From Kingella pumchi (GTDB taxonomy: Bacteria; Pseudomonadota; Gammaproteobacteria; Burkholderiales; Neisseriaceae): a DNA stretch of 12,033 nt. Position 1 is the stretch's first letter, and each line of letters opens with the position of its first letter. This document shows, one piece after another, positions 5,804 through 11,647 of this stretch. The position numbers and the translations under genes are program-made. Under the pieces are notes generated by a model. The model was not told the DNA's origin and did not search any database. It saw only the letters and a program-made list of their open reading frames with translations. Where the stretch lies: contig NZ_JAKOOW010000024.1 in assembly GCF_022288825.1 (NCBI RefSeq), positions 134,343-146,375 of the forward strand. Reading direction: 5' to 3'.

Positions 5804-7168
5804 TTAGTTCTTCAAGCTCTGCACCGGCGCAGGAATGCGGCCGCCGCGTTTCACAAATGCTTCGCACGAGCCGTCTTTTACCGGCATGATGGGGGCGTAG
5901 CCGAGCAGGCCGCCGAATTCCACCGACTCGCCCACGTCTTTGCCGGGCACGGGGATGATGCGCACGGCGGTGGTTTTGCTGTTGATCATGCCGATGGCGG
6001 CTTCGTCGGCGATGATGCCGCTGATGGCGGCGGCGCTGGTGTGACCGGGTACGGCGACCATGTCGAGGCCGACGGAGCAGACGGCGGTCATGGCTTCGAG
6101 TTTGTCCAGCGTGAGCACGCCCGATTCGGCGGCGGCGATCATGCCTTCGTCTTCGGACACGGGGATAAACGCGCCGGAGAGGCCGCCCACCGCGCTGCTG
6201 GCCATCATGCCGCCTTTTTTTACCGCGTCGTTTAACAGCGCGAGCGCAGCGGTAGTGCCGTGCGTGCCGCATACGGACAAGCCCATCGCTTCGAGAATGC
6301 GGGCGACGGAATCGCCCACGGCGGGCGTGGGCGCGAGCGACAAGTCCAAAATGCCGAAAGGAATGCCCAGCCGCTTGGCCGCTTCTTGGCCGATTAACTC
6401 GCCCACGCGGGTGATTTTAAAGGCGGTTTTTTTCACCGTTTCGGCGATGGCGGTCAAATCCGCGTCGGCCGGGCAGCTTTCCAACGCAGCCTGAACCACG
6501 CCCGGGCCGGATACGCCGACATTAAGCATCACATCGCCTTCGCCCGCGCCGTGGAAGGCGCCGGCCATAAAAGGGTTGTCGTCCACCGCGTTGCAAAACA
6601 CCACGATTTTGGCGCAGCCGAAGCCTTCGGGCGTAATCTCGGCGGTGTGCTTGATGGTTTCGCCCATCAGCCGCACCGCGTCCATATTGATGCCGGCGCG
6701 GGTGCTGCCGATGGCCACCGAGCTGCACACGATGTCGGTGGTGCGCATGGCTTCGGGTATCGAGCGGATTAGGGTTTGCGCCGAAGGCGACATGCCTTTT
6801 TGCACCAGCGCGGAAAAGCCGCCGATAAAGGATACGCCGATGGCTTTGGCGGCTTTATCCAGCGTTTGGGCGATGGAAACATAGCTTTCCGCGCCGGTGG
6901 CTGCGGCGATTTGGGCGATGGGCGTAACCGAAATGCGCTGGTTGACAATCGGCACGCCGTATTTGGCCGACAAAAATTGTGCGGTGGAGACCAAGTCTTT
7001 GCCCACGCTGGTGATTTTGTTGTAGATGTTTTGGTTGAGCGTGTCGAGATCGGGCGAGATGCAGTCGTGCAGGTCGATGCCGATGGTGAGCGTGCGCACG
7101 TCGAAATTCTGGTCGGCAACCATGCGTACGGTTTCGAGGATTTCGGCGGATTGGAGTTGGGTAGTCAT
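5804..7168 (-). CDS. UPF0210 (DUF711, PFL family) protein
   Basis: 454 residues, the usual length of UPF0210. Recognisable family blocks: LETVRMVADQNFDVRTLTIG (11-30), then VNQRISVTPIAQIAA, FIGGFSALVQKGMS, SSVAIGSTRAGINMDAV, CNAVDDNPFMAGAFHGAGEG, GILDLSLAPTPAVGDSVARI, GGLSGAFIPVSEDEGMI and MINSKTTAVRIIPVPGKDVG. The fold is related to pyruvate-formate-lyase/glycyl-radical barrels in structure, but there is no sign of a C-terminal glycyl-radical RVxG loop. The reaction is unknown. In many bacteria, for instance streptococci, the gene sits beside an ACT-domain UPF0237 gene. That pair is present here with the ACT gene upstream on the same strand, so the two probably work together and may be controlled by an amino acid ligand. 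The ribosome site before ATG 7166-7168 is GAAAGA. The spacer to the ACT gene (202 bp) carries several hairpins. Confidence 0.9.
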   Translation of the reverse strand: MTTQLQSAEILETVRMVADQNFDVRTLTIGIDLHDCISPDLDTLNQNIYNKITSVGKDLVSTAQFLSAKYGVPIVNQRISVTPIAQIAAATGAESYVSIAQTLDKAAKAIGVSFIGGFSALVQKGMSPSAQTLIRSIPEAMRTTDIVCSSVAIGSTRAGINMDAVRLMGETIKHTAEITPEGFGCAKIVVFCNAVDDNPFMAGAFHGAGEGDVMLNVGVSGPGVVQAALESCPADADLTAIAETVKKTAFKITRVGELIGQEAAKRLGIPFGILDLSLAPTPAVGDSVARILEAMGLSVCGTHGTTAALALLNDAVKKGGMMASSAVGGLSGAFIPVSEDEGMIAAAESGVLTLDKLEAMTAVCSVGLDMVAVPGHTSAAAISGIIADEAAIGMINSKTTAVRIIPVPGKDVGESVEFGGLLGYAPIMPVKDGSCEAFVKRGGRIPAPVQSLKN

Positions 7169-7195
7169 GGCAATCTTTCGGGTTGGGTGGTTGGG

Positions 7196-7220
7196 AGGCA
7201 GCCTGAAAAGTTTTCAGGCT
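7196..7220. repeat. DUS plus shortened inverted copy
   Basis: AGGCAGCCTGAAAA is followed after one base by TTTTCAGGCT, which then departs from the DUS (TTC instead of GCC). A truncated hairpin in the ACT-UPF0210 spacer. Confidence 0.65.
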
Positions 7221-7234
7221 TCTTTCAAACAAGG

Positions 7235-7293
7235 GTAGCTTGGGTTGAGACCCAACATTTTCGGGAGTTTGTTGGGTTTGCAACCCAACCTAC
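7235..7293. repeat. TTGGGT-type palindromic repeat, full-length copy
   Basis: The element runs from GTAGCTTGGGTT to AACCCAACCTAC and is a nested palindrome. The left half folds as TTGGGT-tgag-ACCCAA (7240-7255). The right half folds as GTTGGGTT-tgc-AACCCAAC (7271-7289). The ends pair with each other apart from one mismatch. Shorter relatives are at 10397, 10519 and 11379, so this is a dispersed family distinct from DUS. It sits between two co-directional genes and would be in their mRNA. Confidence 0.6.
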
Positions 7294-7301
7294 GCAACTG
7301 C

Positions 7302-7358
7302 TTTTCAGGCTGCTGGAAAAGCAGCCTGAAAACATCACAACAGGCTTTCAGGCTGCCT
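7302..7358. repeat. Three alternating DUS forming competing hairpins
   Basis: TTTTCAGGCTGC (7302-7313), GCAGCCTGAAAA (7321-7332) and TTTCAGGCTGCC (7346-7357) alternate in orientation. The middle copy can pair with either neighbour, giving two mutually exclusive stems just downstream of the ACT gene stop. Confidence 0.7.
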
Positions 7359-7370
7359 TTGGCCGCCCCG

Positions 7371-7646
7371 TCAAATCCGGTGCATGGCCTTAAACAATTC
7401 TTCGTTCTGCATCCGAATATCCAGCGACAGGCGTTTGCCCGCTTCGGCGAATACATCCAGCATTTCGGCGCGGCTTTGCGGGCATTTTTCGGTGTCCATC
7501 AGGATAATCATGGTGAAGTAGTCGTCCATCAGCTGCTGGCTGATGTTGAGAATGCTGATTTGGTGCTCGGCCAGAAGTTTGGCAACGTCGTAAACGATGC
7601 CGATGCGGTCTTTGCCGATAACGGTGAGGACGGAGTTTTTAGACAT
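7371..7646 (-). CDS. ACT-domain protein, UPF0237 family
   Basis: The protein has 91 residues and is a single ACT domain. It starts with NSVLTVIGKDRIGIVYDVAK (4-23), the strand-loop-helix that binds amino acids in ACT regulators, followed by ISILNISQQLMDDYFTMIIL and a C-terminal helix. The start is the ATG at 7644-7646, with the ribosome site AAAGGAAA. An in-frame extension of seven codons (to 7667) would cover that site and is rejected. These proteins bind small ligands, probably amino acids, and work as regulators rather than enzymes. Genes of this type stand beside UPF0210 genes in many genomes, as here. A perfect -10 (TATAAT) lies upstream at 7727-7732, so the ACT gene is probably first in a two-gene unit. 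Confidence 0.87.
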   Translation of the reverse strand: MSKNSVLTVIGKDRIGIVYDVAKLLAEHQISILNISQQLMDDYFTMIILMDTEKCPQSRAEMLDVFAEAGKRLSLDIRMQNEELFKAMHRI

Positions 7647-7675
7647 GGCGGTTTCCTTTAATCGCATTTTGGGAA

Positions 7676-7715
7676 AGGCAGCCTGAACAACGCCCGAGCG
7701 GCTTTCAGGCTGCCT
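7676..7715. repeat. Inverted DUS pair in the ACT gene leader
   Basis: AGGCAGCCTGAA (7676-7687) and TTCAGGCTGCCT (7704-7715) are perfect inverted copies, 16 bases apart. The hairpin would form in the leader of the minus-strand ACT-UPF0210 transcript. Confidence 0.75.
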
Positions 7716-7726
7716 GCTGCAGTCGG

Positions 7727-7732
7727 ATTATA
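7727..7732 (-). promoter_or_regulatory. Perfect -10 box of the ACT-UPF0210 unit
   Basis: TATAAT on the minus strand. At the expected distance the -35 falls inside the neighbouring DUS hairpin and is poor (TTTTTC-like). It is the only plausible promoter in the spacer on this strand. Confidence 0.42.
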
Positions 7733-7739
7733 AAGGAAA

Positions 7740-7780
7740 AGGCAGCCTGAAAAAGCGGCAGAGGCAGTTTCAGGCTGCCT
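7740..7780. repeat. Inverted DUS pair between divergent promoters
   Basis: AGGCAGCCTGAA (7740-7751) and TTCAGGCTGCCT (7769-7780) lie between the ACT -10 and the ybiT -10, separating the two divergent transcripts. Confidence 0.75.
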
Positions 7781-7789
7781 GCTGGCTTG

Positions 7790-7798
7790 TGGTACAAT
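7790..7798 (+). promoter_or_regulatory. Extended -10 promoter of ybiT
   Basis: TGG-TACAAT fits the extended -10 pattern TGN-TATAAT with five of six matches in the hexamer. The DUS fills the place of the -35 and no good -35 is seen, as expected for an extended -10 promoter. The leader would be about 50 bases, which rules out the earlier GTG at 7789 as start. Confidence 0.55.
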
Positions 7799-7851
7799 CG
7801 CGCCCTTTTTTAACCCTTTCTTTACTTTTCCTGACACTCGGGGTACCCAAC

Positions 7852-9480
7852 ATGATTTCCACCAACGGCATCACCATGCAGTTTGGCGCCAAGCCGCTGT
7901 TTGAAAACGTATCCGTCAAATTCGGCGAAGGCAACCGCTATGGGCTTATCGGCGCCAACGGCTCGGGCAAGTCCACTTTTATGAAAATCCTCGGCGGCGA
8001 TTTGGAGCAGACCGCAGGCGAAGTCGCCATCGAACACGGCGTGCGCTTGGGCAAGCTGCGCCAAGACCAGTTTGCCTATGAAGACATGCGCGTGTTGGAT
8101 GTCGTGTTGATGGGGCACACCGAAATGTGGGCGGCAATGACCGAGCGCGACGCGATTTACGCCAACCCCGAAGCCACCGAAGAAGACTATATGCACGCCG
8201 CCGAACTGGAAGCCAAGTTCGCCGAATATGACGGCTACACCGCCGAAGCGCGCGCCGCCGAATTATTGAGCGGCGTGGGCATTGCCGAAGAACTGCACAA
8301 CGCCACCATGAGCGAAGTCGCCCCCGGCTTCAAACTGCGCGTATTGCTCGCCCAAGCCCTGTTTTCCAAACCCGACGTTCTGCTGCTGGACGAGCCGACC
8401 AACAACTTGGACATCAACACCATCCGCTGGCTGGAAGGCGTACTGAACCAATACGACTCCACCATGATTATCATCTCGCACGACCGCCACTTCCTGAACG
8501 AAGTCTGCACCCACATGGCGGATTTGGACTACAACACCATCACCATTTACCCCGGCAACTACGACGACTATATGCTCGCCTCCGCCCAATCGCGCGAACG
8601 CGCCCTGAAAGACAATGCCAAAGCCAAAGAAAAATTGCAGGAATTGCAAGAGTTTGTCGCTCGTTTCTCCGCCAACAAATCCAAAGCCCGCCAAGCCACC
8701 AGCCGCCTGAAACAAGCCGACAAAATCAAAGCCGAAATGGTGGAAGTGAAGCCCTCCACCCGCCAAAACCCCTATATCCGCTTTGAAACCGACGAGAAAA
8801 ACAAGCTGCACCGCCAAGCCGTTGAAGTGGAAAACCTGGCCAAATCGTTTGACAAAAAACTGTTTGAAAAACTGGGATTTATTTTGGAAGCCGGCCAACG
8901 ACTCGCCATCATCGGCCCCAACGGCGCGGGCAAATCCACCCTGCTCAAACTCTTGGCAGGCGCGTACAACGCCGAGTATTCAGACGGCCTCACGCCCGAC
9001 TCAGGCAGCATCAAATGGGCGGAAAAAGCCCATGTCGGCTACTACCCGCAAGACCACGAAAACGACTTCGACGTAGAAATGAACCTCACCGAATGGATGC
9101 GCCAATGGGGTCAGGAAGGCGACGACGAGCAAGTCATCCGCGGCACGCTCGGTCGCTTATTGTTCGGCAGCAACGATGTCGTCAAACAAGTGAAAGTATT
9201 ATCCGGCGGCGAAAAAGGCCGCATGCTCTATGGCAAACTGCTGCTGTTGAAACCCAATGTGCTGGTGATGGACGAACCCACCAACCACATGGACATGGAA
9301 AGTATCGAGTCGCTCAACATGACGCTGGAAAAATACAACGGCACGCTGATTTTCGTGTCGCACGACCGCCAGTTCGTCTCCTCGCTCGCCACGCAGATTA
9401 TTGAGCTCGACGGCAAGGGCGGGTATGAGCACTATTTGGGGGATTATGAAAGCTATTTGGAGAAGAAAGGGCTGGCGTAA
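7852..9480 (+). CDS. ybiT: ABC-F family ATPase, YbiT-like translation factor
   Basis: The protein has 542 residues from the ATG at 7852; E. coli YbiT has 530 and begins in the same way (NxxTMQFGxKPLFENxSVKF). There are two ABC ATPase domains and no membrane segment, so this is a soluble ABC-F protein that acts on the ribosome, not a transporter. NBD1 has Walker A GANGSGKS (34-41), a non-canonical signature SEVAPGFKLR (about 154) where others have LSGG, a feature shared with YbiT, and Walker B LLLDEPTNNLD (about 177-187). A charged linker helix with RFSANKSKARQATSRLKQ is the P-site tRNA-interaction motif region. NBD2 has GPNGAGKS (about 355), LSGGEKGRM (about 449) and VMDEPTNHMDMES (about 471). 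Catalytic Glu residues are present in both Walker B motifs. Single gene, extended -10 promoter at 7790; no DUS terminator follows directly, and a fold-back element begins 24 bp after the stop. Confidence 0.93.
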   Translation: MISTNGITMQFGAKPLFENVSVKFGEGNRYGLIGANGSGKSTFMKILGGDLEQTAGEVAIEHGVRLGKLRQDQFAYEDMRVLDVVLMGHTEMWAAMTERDAIYANPEATEEDYMHAAELEAKFAEYDGYTAEARAAELLSGVGIAEELHNATMSEVAPGFKLRVLLAQALFSKPDVLLLDEPTNNLDINTIRWLEGVLNQYDSTMIIISHDRHFLNEVCTHMADLDYNTITIYPGNYDDYMLASAQSRERALKDNAKAKEKLQELQEFVARFSANKSKARQATSRLKQADKIKAEMVEVKPSTRQNPYIRFETDEKNKLHRQAVEVENLAKSFDKKLFEKLGFILEAGQRLAIIGPNGAGKSTLLKLLAGAYNAEYSDGLTPDSGSIKWAEKAHVGYYPQDHENDFDVEMNLTEWMRQWGQEGDDEQVIRGTLGRLLFGSNDVVKQVKVLSGGEKGRMLYGKLLLLKPNVLVMDEPTNHMDMESIESLNMTLEKYNGTLIFVSHDRQFVSSLATQIIELDGKGGYEHYLGDYESYLEKKGLA

Positions 9481-9503
9481 ACACGCGGTTGGTTACTACA
9501 TCT

Positions 9504-9668
9504 TAGGGCGTGTTGACAATCAACATTTTGGCGGCTTTTGCGTCCTAAAACGGCATCTGCCGCGTTAAAAATGCTCGCCTATGGACGGCATAGGCTCACA
9601 TTTTTGCCTTGCATCTGCCATTTTATGCCGCAAAATCCGTTTCAAAAGTTGAATGTCAACACGCCCTA
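9504..9668. mobile_element. 165-bp fold-back MITE-like element with TA ends
   Basis: The ends are 21-bp terminal inverted repeats with 20 matches. The left begins TAGGGCGTGTTGACA (9504-9524); the right ends TGTCAACACGCCCTA (9648-9668). Taking the TA at each end as a target duplication, the element proper is 161 bp (9506-9666), as expected of TA-inserting transposons. The inner sequence also resembles its own reverse complement along most of its length, with a central stem AAAAATG...GCCTAT / ATAGGC...CATTTTT around position 9580, so the whole unit can fold into one long hairpin. No ORF is inside, so it would need a transposase in trans. Both terminal repeats contain an inward-facing TTGACA. 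A short likely derivative lies at 11265-11291. The parent element is not recognised; it does not match the Correia element ends I know. Confidence 0.7.
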
Positions 9669-9734
9669 GGCAGCCTGAAACAAGGTTCGGCGAAGCCAAA
9701 GCCATTTTTTCAGCAAAAACAAGGAGAGTTAATC

Positions 9735-10388
9735 ATGAAAATCGCAGTCATCGGCGCAACAGGTTTGGTGGGCAACGCTGTCGTTTTGGAACTCGCTGCG
9801 CGAAACCATCAGGTAACCGCGTTTGCGCGCAACATAGCCAAAGTGGCACAGCATCCCAATGTGCAGGCTGTTGCCGCCGATGTGAACGCGCCCGATTTTG
9901 CTGACAAGCTCGCAGGCTTTGATGCCGTGGTCAGCGCGTTTAAAGTGAGCTGGGACAGTCCCAATCTAGTGCAAGACATAAAAACGGGCTACGACAACCT
10001 GCTTGCCGCATTCAAAGCCGCTCAGCTGCCGTATTACCTGATTATCGGCGGCGCAGGCAGCCTGAATGTTGCCCCCGGCTTGCAATTGGTGGATACGCCC
10101 GATTTCCCGGCGGGCGCTTACCCGGCCTCCGATGCCGTGCGCGTGCTACTGGACGATTTGCGCCCTCGCCGCGATATCAACTGGGCGTTTTTGTCGCCAG
10201 CCGCCATGTTTGCCGTTGCGCCCGTGCGCTTTGAGAAAACAGGCGCGTACCGCATCGGACAGGACGACGTGCTGCTCAACGCCGACGGCTCGCCCGCCGA
10301 CATCGCGCTGCCCGACTTGGCGGCGGCCATCGCCGACGATGTGGAGCAAAAAGCGCATCTGTTTCAACGTTTCACCGTGGCAAACTAA
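9735..10388 (+). CDS. NAD(P)-binding oxidoreductase, COG2910/YwnB type atypical SDR
   Basis: The protein has 217 residues from the ATG at 9735, which has an excellent ribosome site (AAGGAGAG). A 42-codon in-frame extension back to 9609 would run through the fold-back element and is rejected. It opens with the dinucleotide-binding motif KIAVIGATGLVGNAV (Gly7, Gly10, Gly13), followed by VTAFARN at the second strand. Then come DAVVSAF, the YYLIIGGAGSLNVAPG strand-turn that in this family replaces the usual SDR Ser-Tyr-Lys site, LVDTPDFP, and WAFLSPAAMF. The C-terminal RFTVAN is typical of COG2910 (NAD(P)H/flavin reductase-like) proteins. It is soluble, with substrate unknown. The codons of the conserved AGSLN turn contain a perfect DUS (10055-10066). 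It appears monocistronic, ending at a hairpin at 10452. Confidence 0.82.
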   Translation: MKIAVIGATGLVGNAVVLELAARNHQVTAFARNIAKVAQHPNVQAVAADVNAPDFADKLAGFDAVVSAFKVSWDSPNLVQDIKTGYDNLLAAFKAAQLPYYLIIGGAGSLNVAPGLQLVDTPDFPAGAYPASDAVRVLLDDLRPRRDINWAFLSPAAMFAVAPVRFEKTGAYRIGQDDVLLNADGSPADIALPDLAAAIADDVEQKAHLFQRFTVAN

Positions 10389-10396
10389 GTTGAGAC

Positions 10397-10427
10397 AGCA
10401 AGCGTAACTTAGGGAGAGACCCAACAT
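10397..10427. repeat. TTGGGT-type repeat, degenerate single-unit copy
   Basis: Begins AGCAAGCGTA and ends GAGACCCAACA, sharing both parts with the copies at 7235 and 11379. The left arm of the stem is mutated (CTTAGGGA), so it folds poorly. Confidence 0.45.
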
Positions 10428-10451
10428 AATCAGCTATCAGACAAACAACAC

Positions 10452-10493
10452 AAAGGCAGCCTGAAACCCCAATCCCGTTTTCAGGCTGCCTTT
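10452..10493 (+). terminator. DUS-pair terminator after the oxidoreductase gene
   Basis: AAAGGCAGCCTGAAA and TTTCAGGCTGCCTTT form a 15-bp stem around a 12-base loop, with a short T-tail. The loop is almost identical to that of the hairpin at 11225. Confidence 0.65.
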
Positions 10494-10518
10494 ATCCAAC
10501 GCAGGGCGGGCGCCTGCC

Positions 10519-10549
10519 TACCCAAATATCAGCAAGCGTAGCTTGGGTA
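10519..10549. repeat. TTGGGT-type repeat, variant copy
   Basis: TACCCAA (10519-10525) and TTGGGTA (10543-10549) form a 7-bp stem. The loop contains AGCAAGCGTAGC, the same leader word found at 10397 and 11379. Confidence 0.45.
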
Positions 10550-10661
10550 CTTGTATCTGGCATTGCAACCGTTTGTCGGATTCAAGCATCCAACCTGTGT
10601 AACAACCCTTTTCAGACGTTCTCAAAGGCAGCCTGAAAAACCAACGCACGAAAGCAAGCCC

Positions 10662-11168
10662 ATGAATATCACCCTGCGCCCCCCAACCGAACACGACGCA
10701 TCCACCGTTACCGCCCTGCTGAACGCACTCACCGCCGCAGGCAGTGACACCGACGGCTTTTGGAACGGCGCCGACACCTTCGTTTATGCCGACTGGCTTG
10801 CCGCCTGCCGCGAAGCCGCACACGGGCGCGGTCTGCCCGAAGGCTTTGTGCCGTATGTCCAATATGTGATGTTTGACGGCGGCGGGCAGGCCGTCGGCTT
10901 TCTAAACCTGCGCCTGCAACTAAACGACTTTCTGCGTGAGATCGGCGGCCATATCGGCTACTGCGTCCACCCCGCGCAGCGCGGCAAGGGCTACGCCAAA
11001 CAAGCCCTGCGCCAAGCCATCGCCGAAGCCCGCCGCCACGGCATCGGACGCCTGCTGGTTACCTGCCGCTGCAGCAACCCCGCCAGCCGCCGCGTCATTC
11101 TTGCCAACGGCGGCACGCTGGAAGACATCCGCGACGAGATGGAACGCTATTGGATAGAAACTAAATAG
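10662..11168 (+). CDS. GNAT family N-acetyltransferase
   Basis: The protein has 168 residues from the ATG at 10662. It has the GNAT acetyl-CoA fold: MNITLRPPTEHD at the N-terminus, VQYVMFDGGGQAVGFLNLRL as strands 2-4 (66-85), then motif A GYCVHPAQRGKGYAKQAL (99-116) with the Q/RxxGxG/A pyrophosphate-binding turn (Gln106 to Ala112), then LLVTCRCSNPASRRVILANG as motif B (131-150). It transfers an acetyl group from acetyl-CoA to an unidentified amine. The ribosome site is weak. The 37-codon in-frame extension upstream is mostly DUS-derived and is rejected. The stop codon TAG overlaps the first base pair of an AGGCAGCCTGAA DUS whose hairpin ends the gene. The upstream spacer (273 bp) holds repeats and no clear promoter. 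Confidence 0.83.
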   Translation: MNITLRPPTEHDASTVTALLNALTAAGSDTDGFWNGADTFVYADWLAACREAAHGRGLPEGFVPYVQYVMFDGGGQAVGFLNLRLQLNDFLREIGGHIGYCVHPAQRGKGYAKQALRQAIAEARRHGIGRLLVTCRCSNPASRRVILANGGTLEDIRDEMERYWIETK

Positions 11169-11206
11169 GCAGCCTGAAAAAACGTTTTCTCGTTTTCAGG
11201 CTGCCT
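11167..11206 (+). terminator. DUS-pair hairpin overlapping the acetyltransferase stop codon
   Basis: AGGCAGCCTGAAAA (starting at the A of TAG) pairs with TTTTCAGGCTGCCT around a 12-base loop. There is no clear U-tail, so termination is probable but not certain. Confidence 0.6.
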
Positions 11207-11224
11207 CAATGTAATCATGTAAAC

Positions 11225-11264
11225 AAGCAGCCTGAAAACCCAAATCCCGTTTTCAGGCTGCCTT
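11225..11264. repeat. DUS-pair hairpin, sister of the one at 10452
   Basis: AAGCAGCCTGAAAA and TTTTCAGGCTGCCTT form the stem. The loop (CCCAAATCCCG) differs by very little from the loop at 10452, so the two hairpins look like copies of one unit. Confidence 0.7.
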
Positions 11265-11291
11265 GGGGCGTGTTGGCATCCAATACGCCCC
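11265..11291. mobile_element. Shrunken relic of the fold-back element
   Basis: GGGGCGTGTTGGCATC followed by CAATACGCCCC resembles the two terminal repeats of the 9504 element brought together with everything between them lost. The outer 7 bp (GGGGCGT / ACGCCCC) pair perfectly. The relationship is inferred from end similarity. Confidence 0.4.
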
Positions 11292-11299
11292 AGTGTCTG

Positions 11300-11378
11300 T
11301 CAGTGCAGCCAGTTGAGCCGGTCGCGGTTGGCACCGGCCACGCCGGGCAGTTGCGAGAAGAAACGTTCGGCTTCGTCT
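11300..11378 (-). pseudogene. Remnant of the 3' end of an unidentified gene
   Basis: On the minus strand about 25 codons read DEAERFFSQLPGVAGANRDRLNWLH and end in TGA (11302-11300). The codon choice is GC-rich and coding-like, unlike the surrounding repeats. It is bounded by the TTGGGT-type repeat (11379) and the shrunken fold-back relic (11265). I cannot name the parent gene. Confidence 0.35.
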
Positions 11379-11409
11379 AGCAAGCGTAGGCTGGGTCTAG
11401 GACCCAGCT
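11379..11409. repeat. TTGGGT-type repeat with compensated stem
   Basis: AGCAAGCGTAG followed by GCTGGGTC-tag-GACCCAGC, a perfect 8-bp stem. Compared with TTGGGTT/AACCCAA at 7235 the arm bases differ but remain paired, which suggests the hairpin itself is kept. Confidence 0.55.
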
Positions 11410-11573
11410 TTCAGGCTGCTTTTTTCAGACGAACTCAAAAGCAGCCTGAAAACAAACAAAGCGGATTTCTGCGAATCCAAAACCCTTACCTGTTTTCAGG
11501 CTGCCTTTTCCTACACCCGCAAACATCCCCAAAGCAGCCTGAAAGCCTAATCTCCCCACTTTCAGGCTGCTTT
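11409..11573. repeat. Cluster of five DUS in alternating orientation
   Basis: Five local-dialect DUS at about 11409, 11441, 11493, 11531 and 11559 form hairpins 11409-11452, 11441-11506 and 11531-11573. The middle copies can choose partners. A divergent copy, TTCAGACG, lies at 11424. With the elements at 11167-11409 this accounts for nearly all of the 479-bp stretch between the acetyltransferase and the ABC gene; no intact gene is seen there. Confidence 0.75.
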
Positions 11574-11647
11574 CCCTTTGCCGCCATGGCTTCCCAAATA
11601 AAACCCGCTATCATCCGCTTGTCCGCCGATTATATTGAGAGAAGCCC

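Noticed and set aside
7789..7851. GTG start giving ybiT 21 more residues
   Set aside because: The GTG overlaps the extended -10 promoter, and homologous YbiT begins at the position of ATG 7852.
9504..9668. Correia repeat enclosed element
   Set aside because: Size and TA ends are similar, but the terminal sequence GGGCGTGTTGACA differs from the Correia ends I know (TATAG-GGATT type).
9609..9734. 42-codon extension of the oxidoreductase
   Set aside because: It lies in the fold-back element and a DUS; a strong ribosome site and the dinucleotide motif begin at 9735.
10679..10684. C6 run in the acetyltransferase N-terminus
   Set aside because: Too short to call contingency; it encodes the normal RPP after the first strand.
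11167..11573. CRISPR-like array of regularly repeated short units
   Set aside because: The units are DUS in alternating orientation with irregular spacing; there is no direct repeat of constant length and no cas gene.
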